From Planctomycetota bacterium (lineage in GTDB: Bacteria; Planctomycetota; Phycisphaerae; UBA1845): 64,000 nt of DNA. The translations under genes and the position numbers were made by a program. This document shows positions 17,448-25,516 of this stretch, piece after piece (the first letter of the stretch is position 1; each line of letters starts with the position of its first letter). The notes beneath the pieces are model-generated. The model saw only the letters and a program-made list of their open reading frames with translations, did not search any database and was not told the origin of the DNA. The stretch is from contig JAKQDH010000100.1 of the NCBI GenBank assembly GCA_029558835.1, positions 1 through 64,000 of the forward strand. Reading direction: 5' to 3'.

Positions 17448-19049
17448 ATGCGTCAGAAGACCCGGCTGATCCTCAATTCGCTGGTCAGTGTCGCCGCCCA
17501 AGTCGTCGGCGTCGTGGTGCGTTTCTTTCTGGTTCCCTTCGCCATCGGGATCCTCGGTCAGCACCACTACGGTCTGTGGGTGGTCGTCGGTCAGATGTTC
17601 GCCTATGTGCGGATTCTGGAAGCGGGGCTCATTTCGGCGGTCGCCCGCGAGGTGGCTCTTCACCTGGGACGCGGGGAGCCGGAGAAGGTGGACCGCCACG
17701 TGAACACGGCGGGAGCCTACTTGGGGCTGGTGGGCCTGGTGATCGTGATCCTGACCGGCGTGGTCGTCTGCTTCTACACGGAGTGGTTCGACGTGGAGCC
17801 ACAGTACCACTGGCACGCGCGGGCGATGGTGCTGTGCGCGGGGCTGGCGCTGGCGTACGGGGTACTGCAGAACGCCTACGCGGCCATGTTGGGCGGCATC
17901 CAGAGGTACGACATCATCGCGGGGGCAACGATTCTGGATGACCTGCTGCGGCTGGGGATCATTCTGGTGTTGCTGCCGCGCGTGGGTGTGGGATGGGGGC
18001 TGCTGGTGCTGGGGCTGGCCATGGGTGGCGGGCAAGTGCTCGGATCCACCCTGCGCACGTTGTCGGCGCTACGCCTGTGCCCCTACGTCAGGTGGCGGCC
18101 CTGGCGGGGGGATCGCAGCCTGCTGTGGGGAATGCTGGGTTTCGGGATCAACAGCATCATCTTTACGATGTCGCTGACGGTTGGATCGCAACTCGCTCAG
18201 ATTCTCATCGGAGCCAAGATGTCGACCGCTCAGGCGACGGACTTCTCGCTGGCGGTGATCCTGTTGACCGCAGGGCATACCTTCGTGTGCGCGTTCGGCA
18301 TGAGCACGCGCGTCGTGGCCAGCAGATACGACGGCGCGCGAAACGAAGGGATGCTCAGGCATCTTCTGCTGCGCTCTACGCGCTACTGCGCGCTGGTGTC
18401 CCTCGCGGGGGTGGTGGTCCTGACGTTTTTCGCGGAGGTGCTGTTGCGGCTGTGGGTGGGCGGTGAGTACCCGGGGGCGGCGGGGTTGGCGACGCTAGCC
18501 CAGGTGGCCACGACCCTGCGGATCCTCACGATCGCCTACGCTCCGTTCTGGCTGGTTCTACCTGCGTTCAACGTGGTGAATGGCATGGGGCGGCACAAGT
18601 TCCCGGCCGTCGTGGCACTCACCGTGGGACTTGCGTCGATGCTGGTGGTGGCTGTGCTGGTGTGCAGAGCCAAGGTCGGGATCGACGCCGTGGCCTGGGG
18701 CGTCGTCTTGCCCATGGTGGTCCCCTGGGCCGTGGTGCTGCCCTGGTATTGTTGTCGGGAGGCTGGGCAACCCCTGGGCAGGTTCCTGTGGGAGGGGTGG
18801 GCAGTGCCGGCGCTGGCGTGTGTGCCGGCGGCGATTGCCGCGTATCTGCTCAACCGTTATCATGTGGCCACCACGTGGTGGACGCTCGGGTGGCAGTTGG
18901 CAGGTTGCGGCGCGCTGGTGTTGGCGTGTGGCTGGTTCGTGGTTCTGACGCGCGATGATCGAGCGCACATGCTGGGCGCCGCGTTTGCTCTCTGGCGCCG
19001 AGGGCGCGGGGGTCGGGCCGATACCTCCCGAACGCCGGAGGGACGCTAG
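17448..19049 (+). CDS. Wzx-type polysaccharide flippase
   Basis: 533 residues with about twelve to fourteen membrane segments evenly spread, typical of the MOP/Wzx family that moves undecaprenyl-linked repeat units across the inner membrane. The N-terminus KTRLILNSLVSVAAQVVGVVVRFFLVP-like pattern and the amphipathic RYDIIAGATILDD loop fit family members. It begins five bases after the DUF362 stop. With the Wzy-like protein at 13.1 kb it indicates a Wzx/Wzy-dependent assembly route. Confidence 0.88.
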   Translation: MRQKTRLILNSLVSVAAQVVGVVVRFFLVPFAIGILGQHHYGLWVVVGQMFAYVRILEAGLISAVAREVALHLGRGEPEKVDRHVNTAGAYLGLVGLVIVILTGVVVCFYTEWFDVEPQYHWHARAMVLCAGLALAYGVLQNAYAAMLGGIQRYDIIAGATILDDLLRLGIILVLLPRVGVGWGLLVLGLAMGGGQVLGSTLRTLSALRLCPYVRWRPWRGDRSLLWGMLGFGINSIIFTMSLTVGSQLAQILIGAKMSTAQATDFSLAVILLTAGHTFVCAFGMSTRVVASRYDGARNEGMLRHLLLRSTRYCALVSLAGVVVLTFFAEVLLRLWVGGEYPGAAGLATLAQVATTLRILTIAYAPFWLVLPAFNVVNGMGRHKFPAVVALTVGLASMLVVAVLVCRAKVGIDAVAWGVVLPMVVPWAVVLPWYCCREAGQPLGRFLWEGWAVPALACVPAAIAAYLLNRYHVATTWWTLGWQLAGCGALVLACGWFVVLTRDDRAHMLGAAFALWRRGRGGRADTSRTPEGR

Positions 19050-19061
19050 AGCCTGTTTCCT

Positions 19062-19098
19062 AACCCGCTCCCTGGCAGGGAGGGGTTGGGGGAGGGTT
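19062..19098. repeat. CCCTCTCCC-family palindrome
   Basis: AACCCGCTCCCTGGCAGGGA followed by GGGGTTGGGGGAGGGTT, a diverged copy of the dispersed palindrome, in the 199-base gap between the flippase and the Cys-less asparagine-synthetase-like gene. Confidence 0.65.
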
Positions 19099-19248
19099 GC
19101 AGTCGCCGGTGCGTCGCCCCTCGCCTTGCTTCCCTCCAGGATGGGATGGCGGTCGTGACGTGACAGCTTCCCGCGGTCACAGGTCGAAGAGCACGTTGAT
19201 TCTTCTCTGCTGCCCGAAGTAGGGTAGGCGGTCTGCAAGGAGATTCCG

Positions 19249-21102
19249 ATGTCGGCAATAGCTGGGATCGTGTCGTTGACCGGGCGCACGCCGGTGCCTC
19301 GTGAACGGTTGGAGCTTATGCTGGAGGCAATGCAGCCCGACGTGCCTTTCACGGTGGAGACGCATGCGTGTCCCGAGGTGAAGGGAGTGTTCGGGAGGCT
19401 GGCCTACGGGCCGGACCGGGACGAGGTCCATCGACCGCCACCGGCGAACGGTGCTCCCCGGAGTCTCTGGATCGGGGAGCTTTACAACGACGACATGGCG
19501 GCGGGCGCTTCCAGTGTGGACTACTTCACGCAGCGCTATGCCAACCGGGGGGCGGAGCGATTCGCGGAGGGCCTGCATGGCTCTTTTGCGGGGGCGCTGG
19601 TGGATCCGGCGCGGCGGGCTGTTGCGTTGGTCACCGATCACGTGGACTCCTGCCCGCTCTACACGGCCCGCTGCGACGACTGGTTCTGCTTCGCCTCGCA
19701 GGTCAGGGGGCTGGCGGCCCTGCCGGAGCTTCCTATGGACGTGAACCTCGCGTCGCTGGCGTCGCAGGCGGGCTGCGGGTTCTTCCTGCGGCGGCGCACG
19801 ATTCTCCAGCACGTGCAACAGGTGGACAACGCCACGGTGGTGTTGGTCCAGGACGGGCAGGTGCGAAGTTGGCCTTATTGGGTGTACCGGATCGAGCCCG
19901 AGAGGGACCCGGGCCCGGCCGAATGTCGGCGGAAGCTGGCGGAGCTGCTGCGGCAGGCCGTCCGGCGTCGCGTACGCAAGGGGCGTTTCACCCTGTTACT
20001 CAGCGGCGGAATCGACTCGCGCGGCATTCTCGCCTTTCTGGACGATGCCGCCACTGTGCCGGCGGCCACCTTCACAGCGCGGACGAAGGAGAACCGGCAC
20101 CCGCTGGGTGACTGGGTGGTGGCGGAGCAGGTTGCCGCTCACGTGGGGATGCCCCTGACCGTCGCGCACTACGACGCGACGCGGTTTGCCCACGACCTGC
20201 AGGAGTCGGTCTATGCCTCCGACGGGGCGGCCGGCTTCGTGTACCAGAACGTGTGGGAGCACATTCGCGACGCGACGAACGCGGAGTATCTGCTGCGCGG
20301 CGACGAGTGCATGGGCTGGTGTGAAGGATTCACAACGGAGAAACGGGTGCTGGCGGCGGACATGATCTACGATCTGGGGAGGATTGAGCGCCTGATGGGC
20401 CTGTTCCGGGCGGACGTCCGCGGGACGCTGGCGCAGCTCTCCGGCGCCGATTGCCGAGCACTGCTGGCCGACTGCCGTGCCCAGGGCGGCGTCAACCGGG
20501 TGGATGAACTCTACCTTCAGCAAGCCTTGCTGCATCACTTGCAGCCCAAGCAGCGGATGCTGGCCCGCTACGGGCTGCACGTGCGGAACCCGTTGCTGGA
20601 CATGGACGTCCTCGAGTTCACGCGCCGGTTGCCGGGGCGCTACCGGGTGCGCAAGCAACTGTTCCACCAGACGCTCGTCGAAACGAACCCCGCCCTGCTG
20701 GCCATTCCCCGTGCCCGCGCCATTGAGAAGGAGAGGGAATCGTACGGTCCGTTGCTGCGCGCGGCGGAACGCGAGAGGAAGGCGGTGACGCGTCTGATCC
20801 TGGAGGACAATCCTCTGATGGCGGAGTTCTTCGACGTGCGGGCGCTGGAGCAGACCATTACGCAGATCTGCTCGGCCGACCGAATTCAGGAAACGGTCCC
20901 CGGTACGAGGCTGGGGAGTCTGCTGCCGGTAGGGGTGTTCCAGATCGTTCATGCGGTGGCCCAGTCCCTCGTCAATCCGCCCAATGTGCTGCCCGGGCCG
21001 CGGCTGTTGCTGCGGCTTGCCGTTGTGGCCACGACGCTGAGACTGGTGGCCAATCGTTTCCGGGGGCCGCGGGATGTACTGGCCCCAGGTGGCGCGTCCT
21101 GA
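19249..21102 (+). CDS. Asparagine-synthetase-like protein lacking the glutaminase Cys
   Basis: 617 residues with AsnB architecture: N-terminal Ntn-amidotransferase-like domain (1-210) and C-terminal synthetase domain with the ATP PP-loop SGGIDS (252-257). In active enzymes Cys2 (MCGI) is exposed and cleaves glutamine; here the start is MSAIAGI, so residue 2 is Ser. The start is firm: AAGGAG (19237-19242) lies six bases before ATG 19249. The RHRGPD and NGEIYNY-type glutamine-site motifs of the intact paralogue at 25.5 kb are also not seen. It may use free ammonia, borrow it from the paralogue, or catalyse another adenylation. In surface-sugar loci AsnB relatives amidate uronic acids (WbpS of Pseudomonas), a plausible role here. 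Confidence 0.82.
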   Translation: MSAIAGIVSLTGRTPVPRERLELMLEAMQPDVPFTVETHACPEVKGVFGRLAYGPDRDEVHRPPPANGAPRSLWIGELYNDDMAAGASSVDYFTQRYANRGAERFAEGLHGSFAGALVDPARRAVALVTDHVDSCPLYTARCDDWFCFASQVRGLAALPELPMDVNLASLASQAGCGFFLRRRTILQHVQQVDNATVVLVQDGQVRSWPYWVYRIEPERDPGPAECRRKLAELLRQAVRRRVRKGRFTLLLSGGIDSRGILAFLDDAATVPAATFTARTKENRHPLGDWVVAEQVAAHVGMPLTVAHYDATRFAHDLQESVYASDGAAGFVYQNVWEHIRDATNAEYLLRGDECMGWCEGFTTEKRVLAADMIYDLGRIERLMGLFRADVRGTLAQLSGADCRALLADCRAQGGVNRVDELYLQQALLHHLQPKQRMLARYGLHVRNPLLDMDVLEFTRRLPGRYRVRKQLFHQTLVETNPALLAIPRARAIEKERESYGPLLRAAERERKAVTRLILEDNPLMAEFFDVRALEQTITQICSADRIQETVPGTRLGSLLPVGVFQIVHAVAQSLVNPPNVLPGPRLLLRLAVVATTLRLVANRFRGPRDVLAPGGAS

Positions 21103-21474
21103 ATGACCGGGCGCGATTCGGCGCCGGCGACGGGAATTGCGACCGTGAGGGACCGGCGGCAGCCCAACGCCGCAGGCGCGTGTTTGGCCACGCGCCTTGG
21201 GAAACGCGGCCCGGCAGGTGGCGGACTGCCTGCCCAGGGGATGTGCGCGCTGCGCGGTGAACGACGTGCCTCCGCGCCGTGGGGGGGGCAGGCACGCGGG
21301 GTCGCCTTGCCGAACAGGGCGAGGTGTAGTAGCGTATTCACTTCCGGCGGGGCCAGGCTCATGCTGCGTCGCGGCCGCACGCGGGCGTCGACGCCTGGGG
21401 CGACGGGGGCGGCAGGTTCGTGGAGACGATGCGGCAGCCGCGGAGACGGGGACTCTGAGCGGTCTCGAGTGCTT
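21103..21474. other. Gap before a GT4 gene, no gene assigned
   Basis: An open frame starting directly at 21103 continues in phase into the GT4 gene, but its 124 residues are Arg/Gly/Ala-rich without recognisable structure and precede the normal start of GT4 proteins. I treat it as untranslated leader. If translated, the GT4 protein would be 538 residues. Confidence 0.5.
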
Positions 21475-22719
21475 ATGGGACAGGAAAGTGATGACGATCC
21501 CGTGTCCGTGCAGGCGGCCGGCCGACCACTGCATCATGTGATCTTCGCCTCCGCGATGGCGGTGCGGCGCGGGGAGCGGGTGTTCCTGCCTTCGCATTGG
21601 GAGGGGAACTTCAGGGCCTATGGGGAACTGGTGCCGGGCACCGTCGTCGTGCTCCCGGAGGACCGGAACCTCTCGCCGGAAGTGGCGGTGCCGCTGGATG
21701 AGCGACTGCGGCCGATTCTCCTGCCCGGTTTCACCACGCGGAGTCTGTTGCGGCGTACGCTGGCGTATGTCCGCGGCCGGCGGGTCATCAGGGATCTGGT
21801 GCGCCGGGCGGAGTTTGTGCAGATTCAGCACATCAGTACGTTCGGGTTTATCGCGGGCGCGGCGGCCGTGCAGTACCGGAAGACGTTGTACCTGGATATG
21901 GGGGCCACTTTGCACGAACCGCCCGGGGCGCCCCGGAACGACCGCCCGTGGCATGCGGACGTGGCGCGCGTCTACTATCAACGGTTGGAGCGAAAGATCG
22001 CGCGCCATGCCAAGTTGTTCATAGCGGTGAGCGCTCATCTGCACGGGACGATTCCTGACGCACGGGCTCCCCGGGTGGTGGTTTCGCATTCCATGATCGA
22101 GAAGGAGTGCATCTTCGAGCGCGACAACGCGTGCGCGGGAGAGAGCCTCAACGTCTTCGTTGCCACACGCATGGTGCAGTCAAAAGGGATCCAGCATCTG
22201 CTGGGCGCCCTGCGGCTGCTGGGTGGCGAGGGGCTGGACGTGCGCGCGCAGATTGCGGGCGTCGGTGATTACCTGGAGGACCTCAAGCAGCGGACGTCCG
22301 AACTGGGGCTCGATGACAAGGTCCGCTTTCTCGGCGGTATCCCGGGGGGTGGGGAGGAACTCTGGTCGCACTTCCGCCGGGCCGACATGGCGGTGCTGCC
22401 CTCGTTGGGGCACTATGAGGGTACGCCCCGGATGATTCTGGAGTCCTGGGCGGCGGGGGCTCCCGTTGTGGCGACCACGGTGGGTGGCATCCCCACGCTC
22501 GTCCGCGACGAAGAGGACGGGCTGTTGGTGCCCCCCGGCAATGAGCCTGCCCTGGCGCGGGCGATGCGCAGAGTATACGAAGATGCCGACCTCCGTCGGC
22601 GTCTCGTGGCCAACGGCTACCGGCGGGTCGCGTCGATGACATACGAGGGCAGGTTGCCGATCCTGAAGGCGGCGTTCCAGCAGCACCTGCCTGGTCTTCT
22701 TCCCGAGGGTTCGTCGTGA
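21475..22719 (+). CDS. Glycosyltransferase family 4
   Basis: 414 residues. The C-terminal GT-B half is standard: donor-site segment VFVATRMVQSKGIQHLL, GVGDYLEDL, and the E-x7-E motif EGTPRMILE followed by GAPVVATTVGG. It transfers a sugar from a nucleotide donor to the growing lipid-linked unit at the cytoplasmic face of the inner membrane; sugar unknown. ATG 21475 is a choice by family length, the upstream ribosome site is weak. Its stop overlaps the start of the sulfotransferase gene (GTGA), suggesting coupling. Confidence 0.85.
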   Translation: MGQESDDDPVSVQAAGRPLHHVIFASAMAVRRGERVFLPSHWEGNFRAYGELVPGTVVVLPEDRNLSPEVAVPLDERLRPILLPGFTTRSLLRRTLAYVRGRRVIRDLVRRAEFVQIQHISTFGFIAGAAAVQYRKTLYLDMGATLHEPPGAPRNDRPWHADVARVYYQRLERKIARHAKLFIAVSAHLHGTIPDARAPRVVVSHSMIEKECIFERDNACAGESLNVFVATRMVQSKGIQHLLGALRLLGGEGLDVRAQIAGVGDYLEDLKQRTSELGLDDKVRFLGGIPGGGEELWSHFRRADMAVLPSLGHYEGTPRMILESWAAGAPVVATTVGGIPTLVRDEEDGLLVPPGNEPALARAMRRVYEDADLRRRLVANGYRRVASMTYEGRLPILKAAFQQHLPGLLPEGSS

Positions 22720-23594
22720 CCAAGGATGTCCAACAAGGTAGTGTGTGGCAGCGGGTGTTGGTCAAGCTCGATCGCCAATGGACGGCGTACCTCCTGGAAC
22801 GCCGGAAGACCAGACACCGGCGGAAGTCCGGCGTGCCCGCCCGGAAGACGACGGCGTTTGTGGTGGGGTGCCAGCGCTCGGGGACCAACATGGCTCTTCG
22901 GACGCTGGGACGCTCCCTGGATGTCGACGTGTTGGAGGAAGTTGACGAACGGGCGTTTGACGACCGGCGCATCCGGGATAAGGCTGTGCTTGCCAGCCTC
23001 GTGGAAGCCAGCACGGCGAAGTGTGTCGTGTTCAAACCAGTCTGCGACTCACACCGCGTTGCGGAACTGCTGGCGGAGCACGCGTTGAGCAAGTCCGTCT
23101 GGATGTACCGCCGTTATCAGGACGTGGCCAACTCCGCCGTCGAGCGTTGGGGGGACAAGACCCGCCGGTGGCTGGAGGACCTGCTGCAGGGCGGCGGCGA
23201 CTGGGGAGTGCGCCAGTGGAACAAGGAGAAGGTTACGGCGGAGTGTGTCGCGGAGGTGCGGCAGGCCTGTGCGGAGAGTCTTACGGACCATGGTGCAGCC
23301 GCTTTGTTCTGGTACATGCGTAACCGCACGTTCTTCGAGCAGGGTCTGGACCATCACCCGGACGTGCTGCTGGTGAACTACGAGGCCGCGGTGGCGCAGG
23401 CCGAGCGGGAGTTCGCGAGGGTTTGCGCGTTCCTGGAGGTGGGTTTCTATCCGGGGATGGTGGAGCGGGTGTTTCGATCCTCAGTGGGTAAGCGGGAGTT
23501 TCCCGCCATCGCCAAGCCGATTGCCGAGCTGTGCGATGCCATGAAGAGTCGCCTCGATGCTGTGTATCAACAACAGGTCGGTCTGGGCAGGTAG
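22716..23594 (+). CDS. Sulfotransferase family protein
   Basis: 292 residues. The PAPS 5'-phosphosulfate loop is GCQRSGTN (51-58), and a 3'-phosphate binding region YRRYQDVANSAVERW follows the second strand near residues 129-143. These define cytosolic-type sulfotransferases that move sulfate from PAPS to a hydroxyl or amine. Within a polysaccharide locus the acceptor is probably a sugar of the repeat unit or its lipid intermediate (inference). GTG 22716 overlaps the upstream GT4 stop by four bases. No PAPS synthesis gene is in the window. Confidence 0.82.
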   Translation: MTKDVQQGSVWQRVLVKLDRQWTAYLLERRKTRHRRKSGVPARKTTAFVVGCQRSGTNMALRTLGRSLDVDVLEEVDERAFDDRRIRDKAVLASLVEASTAKCVVFKPVCDSHRVAELLAEHALSKSVWMYRRYQDVANSAVERWGDKTRRWLEDLLQGGGDWGVRQWNKEKVTAECVAEVRQACAESLTDHGAAALFWYMRNRTFFEQGLDHHPDVLLVNYEAAVAQAEREFARVCAFLEVGFYPGMVERVFRSSVGKREFPAIAKPIAELCDAMKSRLDAVYQQQVGLGR

Positions 23595-23628
23595 TGAACG
23601 GCGCTCTCTCACGCTGTCGCAGTTGCGG

Positions 23629-25365
23629 GTGTGTCGCGCGCCGTGGAGGGGCGCCTGGCGATGCGCCAGGGGGGTGCGAGCGCTGTTGGGGGGAATGCTG
23701 GTTTGGATAGGGGCAGCCACTGCGGAGGCCCAGGCGCCGTCGACCAGTCCCCCGGCTGCCGCGGCAGACTCCACGCTGAACGCGACCCCGCTGACCATCG
23801 TGCACGCCGGCCGCTCCGACTACTGCATCGTATGCGCAAGGGATTCAGCACCGGCCACGCTGCTGGCGGCGACTGAGCTGCAGGCCTTCATCGAGCGCGC
23901 GACTGGTGCCCGTTTGCGCATCCTGGCTGCCGCCGAGCCGGGGCGGCCGGCGCTCGAGCTGCGACCCGACGAGAGTCTTCCTCGCGACTCCTTTCGTCTT
24001 CAGGTCGCAGGAGCGAACTTGATCATCAGCGGCCACGACACCGCGGGGAATCCTGAGCGGATCGACTATGAACGGCCCGTTTCCTGTGGCACGCTGTACG
24101 GCGTGTACGAGTTCCTGGAGCGCTACCTTGGGGTGCGCTTCTACTGGCCCGATGAACTGGGAACGATCGTTCCCCGGCGGGACACCCTGACGGTACCGGG
24201 GGAACTGGACGTCCGGCAGGAGCCCCGGTTCGCGCTCCGCCAACTGTGGCACGGGCCCGGCATGGTGAGCAACTGGGACGAAGCTGCCAGTCGCATCTGG
24301 GGGAGACGTCTGCGTCTGGGGGCCTCGTTCGCCATGAAGTTCAACCACGCGTGGTGGCCCGTTCTGGACGTGGAGGACTGGGCCCGCCGCGGGCATCCTG
24401 AGTATGCCGCCCTGCGTAAGGGCGAGCGGCAGGCCCGCTATGAGGGTAAGCACCACCACGGGCAAGTGTGCGTCAGCAATCCCGAGGTGCAGGCCGTTTT
24501 CGTGGAGGCCGCCCGCCGGTCGCCGGAGCCGATGTTCAGCGTTTCTCCCAACGACGGCTACGGCGACCAGTGTGAGTGTGAGCGCTGCCGCACGCTGGAC
24601 AACGGGCGGCTGATCCCGGACGGCAGGCATGCCGGGCTGCGCGACCTGTCCGATCGGATCATGGGGTTCTACAATCTGGTAGCGGAGCGGTCCGGCAGAC
24701 CCGTGGGCGGCTACGCCTACAACGAGTACATTGAGGTGCCCGCCGGCGTGCAACTGCATCCCAACGTGTGGGTCTCGCTGGCCCCCAACAACGCCTGGGC
24801 GAGCGGCAACGCGGCCGAGTGGGCGCGGTCGGAACGTCTTTACCGGGCGTGGGGGCGCTATTGCCCGCGTACCACTGTCTACGACATCCTCTACCACGCG
24901 GGCCAGATGCCGGGGATGATCGCGCCGCTCTGGGAGGATGTTGACCGGCGGATGCATTTGCTGGCGGCAAGTGGGCTCGCCGGCGGGCTGTTCTACATCG
25001 CCCCGGAGATGGAGCTGGGCGGTCCCGACGCCTACGTGGCGGCCAAGCTGCTTTGGGATCCGACCGCCGATGCCCAGCGGTTGCGTGAGGACTACTTTCG
25101 TGATCTCTATGGGGCCGGCTGGCGCGCGGTGGAGACGCTCTACAGGGAAGCCGCCGGGCAATGGCGCGTTGTGGTGGGCGCCTCGACGCCCGAGGCGTTT
25201 CGGGCCAAGGAGAAGAAGGTCGCCGCTCACCTCGTCATTCTGCCTCGCCTCGAAGAGCATCTGGCCCGGGCCGAGCGCGAGGCGGGTTCCGATGAGCAGG
25301 TGCGGCGGCGCCTGGCCCGCTTGCGAGCTGTGCTTGAGCGCATGGCAAGCGAGCGCGGGTCCTGA
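23629..25365 (+). CDS. Secreted DUF4838 protein
   Basis: About 578 residues. An Arg-containing N-region, hydrophobic core and AEAQA predict signal-peptide cleavage near residue 36-40. The mature part matches DUF4838 (alpha-glucuronidase-like N-domain plus a barrel): TLYGVYEFLERYLGVRFYWP, then FSVSPNDGYGDQCECERC with paired cysteines, and DILYHAGQMPG. The family is thought to act on uronate-containing polysaccharides, but no activity is established. Its place between the sulfotransferase and the intact amidotransferase suggests trimming of the exported polymer. The start is uncertain: GTG 23629 is used; GTG 23674 or an earlier start at 23557 overlapping the sulfotransferase gene are possible. 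Confidence 0.75.
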   Translation: MCRAPWRGAWRCARGVRALLGGMLVWIGAATAEAQAPSTSPPAAAADSTLNATPLTIVHAGRSDYCIVCARDSAPATLLAATELQAFIERATGARLRILAAAEPGRPALELRPDESLPRDSFRLQVAGANLIISGHDTAGNPERIDYERPVSCGTLYGVYEFLERYLGVRFYWPDELGTIVPRRDTLTVPGELDVRQEPRFALRQLWHGPGMVSNWDEAASRIWGRRLRLGASFAMKFNHAWWPVLDVEDWARRGHPEYAALRKGERQARYEGKHHHGQVCVSNPEVQAVFVEAARRSPEPMFSVSPNDGYGDQCECERCRTLDNGRLIPDGRHAGLRDLSDRIMGFYNLVAERSGRPVGGYAYNEYIEVPAGVQLHPNVWVSLAPNNAWASGNAAEWARSERLYRAWGRYCPRTTVYDILYHAGQMPGMIAPLWEDVDRRMHLLAASGLAGGLFYIAPEMELGGPDAYVAAKLLWDPTADAQRLREDYFRDLYGAGWRAVETLYREAAGQWRVVVGASTPEAFRAKEKKVAAHLVILPRLEEHLARAEREAGSDEQVRRRLARLRAVLERMASERGS

Positions 25366-25516
25366 ATGCGTGTCCGCGAACACGCATCAGCGGCGTCGGG
25401 ATTCAGCCGCTACCTGACGATCGCGATTCAGATCGCGGGCGCCGGATGACGCACGGTGATTCCGGTCCGCCCGCGCGGACCATCCAGGCGGCTACGGGAA
25501 GACGGGAGGTCGTGCG

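Noticed and set aside
21103-21474. N-terminal 124-residue extension of the GT4 protein
   Set aside because: Low-complexity sequence upstream of the normal GT4 start; no ribosome site. Left as a possibility only.
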